Below are positions 61,301-64,000 of a DNA stretch of 64,000 bases, piece after piece (the first letter of the stretch is position 1; each line of letters starts with the position of its first letter). The notes under the pieces are model-generated. The model saw nothing but the letters and a program-made list of their open reading frames with translations. It made no database searches and was not told the DNA's origin. The stretch comes from Marsupella aquatica (taxonomy: Eukaryota > Marchantiophyta): positions 23,932,001-23,996,000 of the forward strand of contig OZ316895.1 in assembly GCA_973895155.1 (NCBI GenBank). Reading direction: 5' to 3'. A program made the position numbers and the translations under genes.

Positions 61301-61897
61301 TTGCATCCTTGTTTGACATTTGGTTCTTAGGGTTATGGGTTGATGAGGTCAATTTTATACTCCTGCCTTGAGGATGATGTTTATGAACTCTTGCAGGTTG
61401 TGATTGTCAATCAAATTACCCACAAGTTCACTGAGGAAGGTTCGAAGATGCAACCTGCTTTAGGTCAGTGAAAGGAAACACGAGCCAATAAGAATTTGGG
61501 AACGACTCTTCTCGTTGTGGTCTTCCTGGAGTTCTCAGTTTTAATGTGAACTGATTGTCTCGCAAAAGGTCACCTCGCAAAGTTCGAGGATGCAACCTGC
61601 TCTAGTTAAGTGAAAACAAAAGTGGAGCCAGTGAGGAATTAGAAGCAACTCTTCTTGTTGTGAATAAATCTTGTATGCTCTTCCCGGAGTTCTCAGTTCT
61701 AATGTTACCATCTTTATCAATCAGGTGAGGCCTGGGCACACTCTACCACCAATAGGCTGACTTTATACTGGAGTGACGGACAACGGCATGCGTTCTTACT
61801 TAAGTCTCCATCTCTTCCACGGAGAGGTGCATCTTATGCAATTTCTAGAAGTGGAATACAGAATGTTGAAGAGGACCAGCAATGTCCACCTGATTAA
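58357..61897 (+). CDS. RAD51C: RAD51 paralog RAD51C (9 exons, 344 aa)
   Basis: Nuclear RecA-family ATPase that works with other RAD51 paralogs in homologous recombination repair and meiosis. Exons, all in phase: 58357-58462, 59265-59363, 59602-59724, 59986-60019, 60181-60251, 60638-60867, 61132-61263, 61397-61463, 61725-61897; sum 1,035 nt. It shows the RAD51C-type N-terminus (MEVEELPLPPTLRFKLQAAG), then ILGGGIGSKEVTELSGVPG, Walker A GVPGVGKT, QIPPEFGGVGG, DTEGSFMIERA, Walker B RLIVIDSVAFHFRQ, VNQITHKF, and the RAD51C-typical GEAWAHSTTNRLTLYW with KSPSLP. Walker A lies on a 34-nt exon. The C-terminus ends EEDQQCPPD and lacks a basic nuclear-localisation cluster like that of human RAD51C. Exon 2 has two in-frame acceptors six bases apart. 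The gene is followed by decayed copies of its own exons. Confidence 0.96.
61440..61708 (+). repeat. tandem duplication spanning the end of RAD51C exon 8
   Basis: 61440-61550 (end of exon 8, its donor and the intron start) is repeated at 61582-61708. In the second copy the donor context TTTAG|GTCAGTG has become CTCTAGTTAAGTG, so the extra exon end is probably not used as such. Confidence 0.85.
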
Positions 61898-62319
61898 TGT
61901 CATAATAGGAAGTTGAAAACCCAATATGATCACCGGCCCACAGCACAAATCAAGAGATGGCATGATTGCCAAGCAAACCTTGATTGCTGAGTGTTCTATT
62001 AGTTGTCACGTTCCCAGTGCGTCACCAACTGAAGAGATGTGCATCGGTCCGTAGGCAGTGGGGTTAGTAGGACGCTACTTGTTTTGATACAAGCTCGTCA
62101 AATAAAAAATTCTTTCAAATGTGTACATCATCTGCTCAAATTATGAGCATTTAAAATACCAAGGACACGCACGGGTAGCACAATAATGTTTGGCTAGTTG
62201 CTGTCTGCTCAGAGGTTGAAGGTGACTTGGTAAAGAGCTCGCGCTGACGGTTTAGAAATGGCCAGAAGGTAAATGTTTGTTGTCTCCATAGTATGACGTC
62301 CACTGAAATGTTGAATGCA

Positions 62320-62815
62320 GGGACCAGCACCTGCAGATCTTCAAGCAGACTTGGAGCAGGTTAAGGAAAGCTTCATGTTCACACCTTCTCTCTCATATAT
62401 ATGTAATTATTGAGTGCATAGTGCATGAAACAGAGAAAATAGCTTTTCCCAACAGGATGTACTATTTCTCGGAGCTCACGCCGGTAAAGGAGTCTTTCAC
62501 GCATGTCAGTATGTAGAGCAACTATCTCTGGGACGATTGCAACTACTAGAGCCGCTAAATTTGTCGGTATAAATTTCGTTTCATCGATTCCTTCGTATCA
62601 GACGTTCACAATATCGAAGTTTGAAATTCGTGGGCCCAGATCAAGTTGAGCTTTTTGGTCAAATATATAACCAGGTATGGCTCTTTTGCCCTCCTGATGT
62701 AATTACCCCTTTATATTATTATACCTCTCTTACCTGGTCTGAAATTTGTACAGGTATCACTAATTGTGATTGGCTTTGTAGCATTTTCATTTGCGCCAAC
62801 ATTGCTTTTCAGTCC
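62320..62815 (+). pseudogene. decayed partial copy of RAD51C exons 6-7
   Basis: Sequence from about 62325 follows exon 6 (GCACCTGCAGATCTTCAAGC..., CTCATATATAT, CAACAGGATG) and then the start of exon 7 (ACAGGTATCACTAATTGTGA...), in the same order and spacing as 60708-61190. Frameshifts and stops break the frame. It is a tandem, same-strand partial duplication about 1.6 kb downstream of its source. Confidence 0.85.
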
Positions 62816-63043
62816 CTGTAAAATTTGCACTCAGTAGTATAGAATTATGTTAGTCCTCACTATTTCAGAGTGGCAGATCCGCAGCAGTCCTGTAATTGAT
62901 GGTTCGGAGATTATAAGGTCATTTGCGCCAACATTTGGTTTTCAGTCCCTGTGAAAATTGCATAGGAATTATGTTAGTCCTCATTATTTCAGAGTGGCAG
63001 ATCCCCAGCAGTCCTGTAATTGAGGGTTCTGACATTATAAGGT
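62788..63043 (+). repeat. ~130-bp tandem duplication
   Basis: TCATTTGCGCCAACATT through ATTATAAGGTC occurs at 62788-62928 and again at 62919-63043 with small changes. The first copy begins inside the RAD51C remnant, so the duplication is younger than the remnant. Confidence 0.88.
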
Positions 63044-63205
63044 CTCTTAATACGACGAATTCGTGTGCCAAAACGAAGAAGACCCATCATAACAAGACAC
63101 GATCACGTGATATATATAGTATGGACAATCTTAACATTTCATCCAGGTTCCCCAGTCTCGAATGTGTTCAACACGTAGAGGCTAAAACGACTAAGAGCAA
63201 AACAT

Positions 63206-63277
63206 TGCCTCCACAGAGGATCGAACTCTGGACCTTCAGTTTACAAGACTGACGCTCTACCACTGAGCTATAAAGGC
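63206..63277 (-). tRNA. tRNA-Thr (anticodon UGU)
   Basis: The minus strand folds as a full cloverleaf: acceptor GCCTTTA/TGGAGGC (two G-U pairs), D stem GCTC/GAGC, anticodon stem TCAGT/ACTGA with loop CTTGTAA (anticodon TGT), T stem CAGAG/CTCTG with TTCGATC loop. It is 71 nt plus an A discriminator, without intron. CCA is not encoded, as expected for a nuclear gene. A-box and B-box (GTTCGATCC) promoters are intact. Confidence 0.95.
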
Positions 63278-64000
63278 TACCTACGTTGGAATTTCGCTTT
63301 AAGCACTATAAAGCAAGTTTACATCAAGAAGTGCAACAACGTTCTGAACCCAAACCCTAAACAAGTTACATTGACGCAGGGAGGTTGTGTTTTCAGTTGT
63401 GGACTCACCACGATCTTCCTAAATTCAAGATAACAGGTGGATCTTTTAGTAGTGGACTCAGATCTTCCTATTTTCAAGATAGCAGCTAGATCTAGCAAGT
63501 GTGGGTTTGAAAGATAACAGGTGTGGATCTTTTAGTAGTGGACTCAGATCTTCCTATTTTCAAGATAGCAGCTAGATCTAGCAAGTGTGGGTTTGAAAGA
63601 ATTAAGGAAGCATTGACATATTGTCCCAAAAAAAATTCAGTTTTGCTATAGACATAGCAAGCCAAAATTCTTGTTTAATAAGAGTTGGGCAAAATTTGGC
63701 CATTGTAAGAAACATTCTAAACCCTCCTTTATTAGAGCGGAGAAAGTAGCCCTAATGTCTGTGTGCTAACGTGGAAAAGAAGGTGGTTTGTGAGGCGCAT
63801 GATACCCATGCAGGTGGTCCAAGCACAGATTTGGAAGACCAGAATGGAGAGGAAAAAATAATTATATCCTTAAACGTACCAACCCTAAGATTAGGACAAG
63901 ACGTCAATTTGATAACAACCTCTATGGGAAAAACATTTAAGTCCTGCCAGTCCACTGCCATCCTGTTTTTAGAGGGTGAGATGTTCCCTGGGCTTCAAGG
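63278..64000. other. tRNA flank with an 86-bp tandem duplication
   Basis: GGATCTTTTAGTAGTGGACT through AAGTGTGGGTTTGAAAGA occurs at about 63439-63512 and 63525-63600 (period 86). I see no coding sequence in the rest. Confidence 0.75.

Overview
The window is nuclear DNA of a green-plant (streptophyte) genome. Genes are split by GT-AG introns, intergenic space is rich in short repeats and small inverted-repeat elements, there is a nuclear-type tRNA-Thr, a plant-type AdoMetDC with its conserved upstream-ORF peptide, and a RAD51C gene. A seed-free land plant or a streptophyte alga fits best, because a four-domain calcium channel is present and such channels are reported missing from flowering plants. 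I cannot name the species.

Layout: 1-4203 is 5' flank. 4204-25308 (+) is a 23-exon gene for a four-domain CaV-type channel of about 1,882 residues (pore signature E/E/D/D, CaV-like EF-hand/pre-IQ/IQ tail). 25.3-43.8 kb is mostly repeats and unassigned sequence, with a weak unrecognised minus-strand candidate at 27.1-29.2 kb. 43837-47463 (-) is a polyamine locus: an intronless 954-codon ORF joins S-adenosylmethionine decarboxylase (N-terminal) to ornithine decarboxylase (C-terminal). It is preceded by the plant AdoMetDC small uORF, interrupted by one intron, and by a further overlapping uORF. 47.5-58.3 kb is repeat-rich: a ~60-bp minisatellite, a 22-bp array split by a transposon, and degenerate C/T-rich arrays. 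58357-61897 (+) is a nine-exon RAD51C gene (344 aa), followed by a decayed copy of its own exons 6-7. A tRNA-Thr(UGU) lies at 63206-63277 (-).

The three protein genes are not functionally linked to each other. The main discovery candidates are the AdoMetDC-ODC fusion under a retained AdoMetDC uORF, which would put both regulated decarboxylases of polyamine synthesis on one polypeptide behind one translational switch, and a complete CaV alpha-1-like channel in a plant-lineage genome. All exon models are read by eye from splice signals, reading phase and family motifs; no transcript evidence was available.
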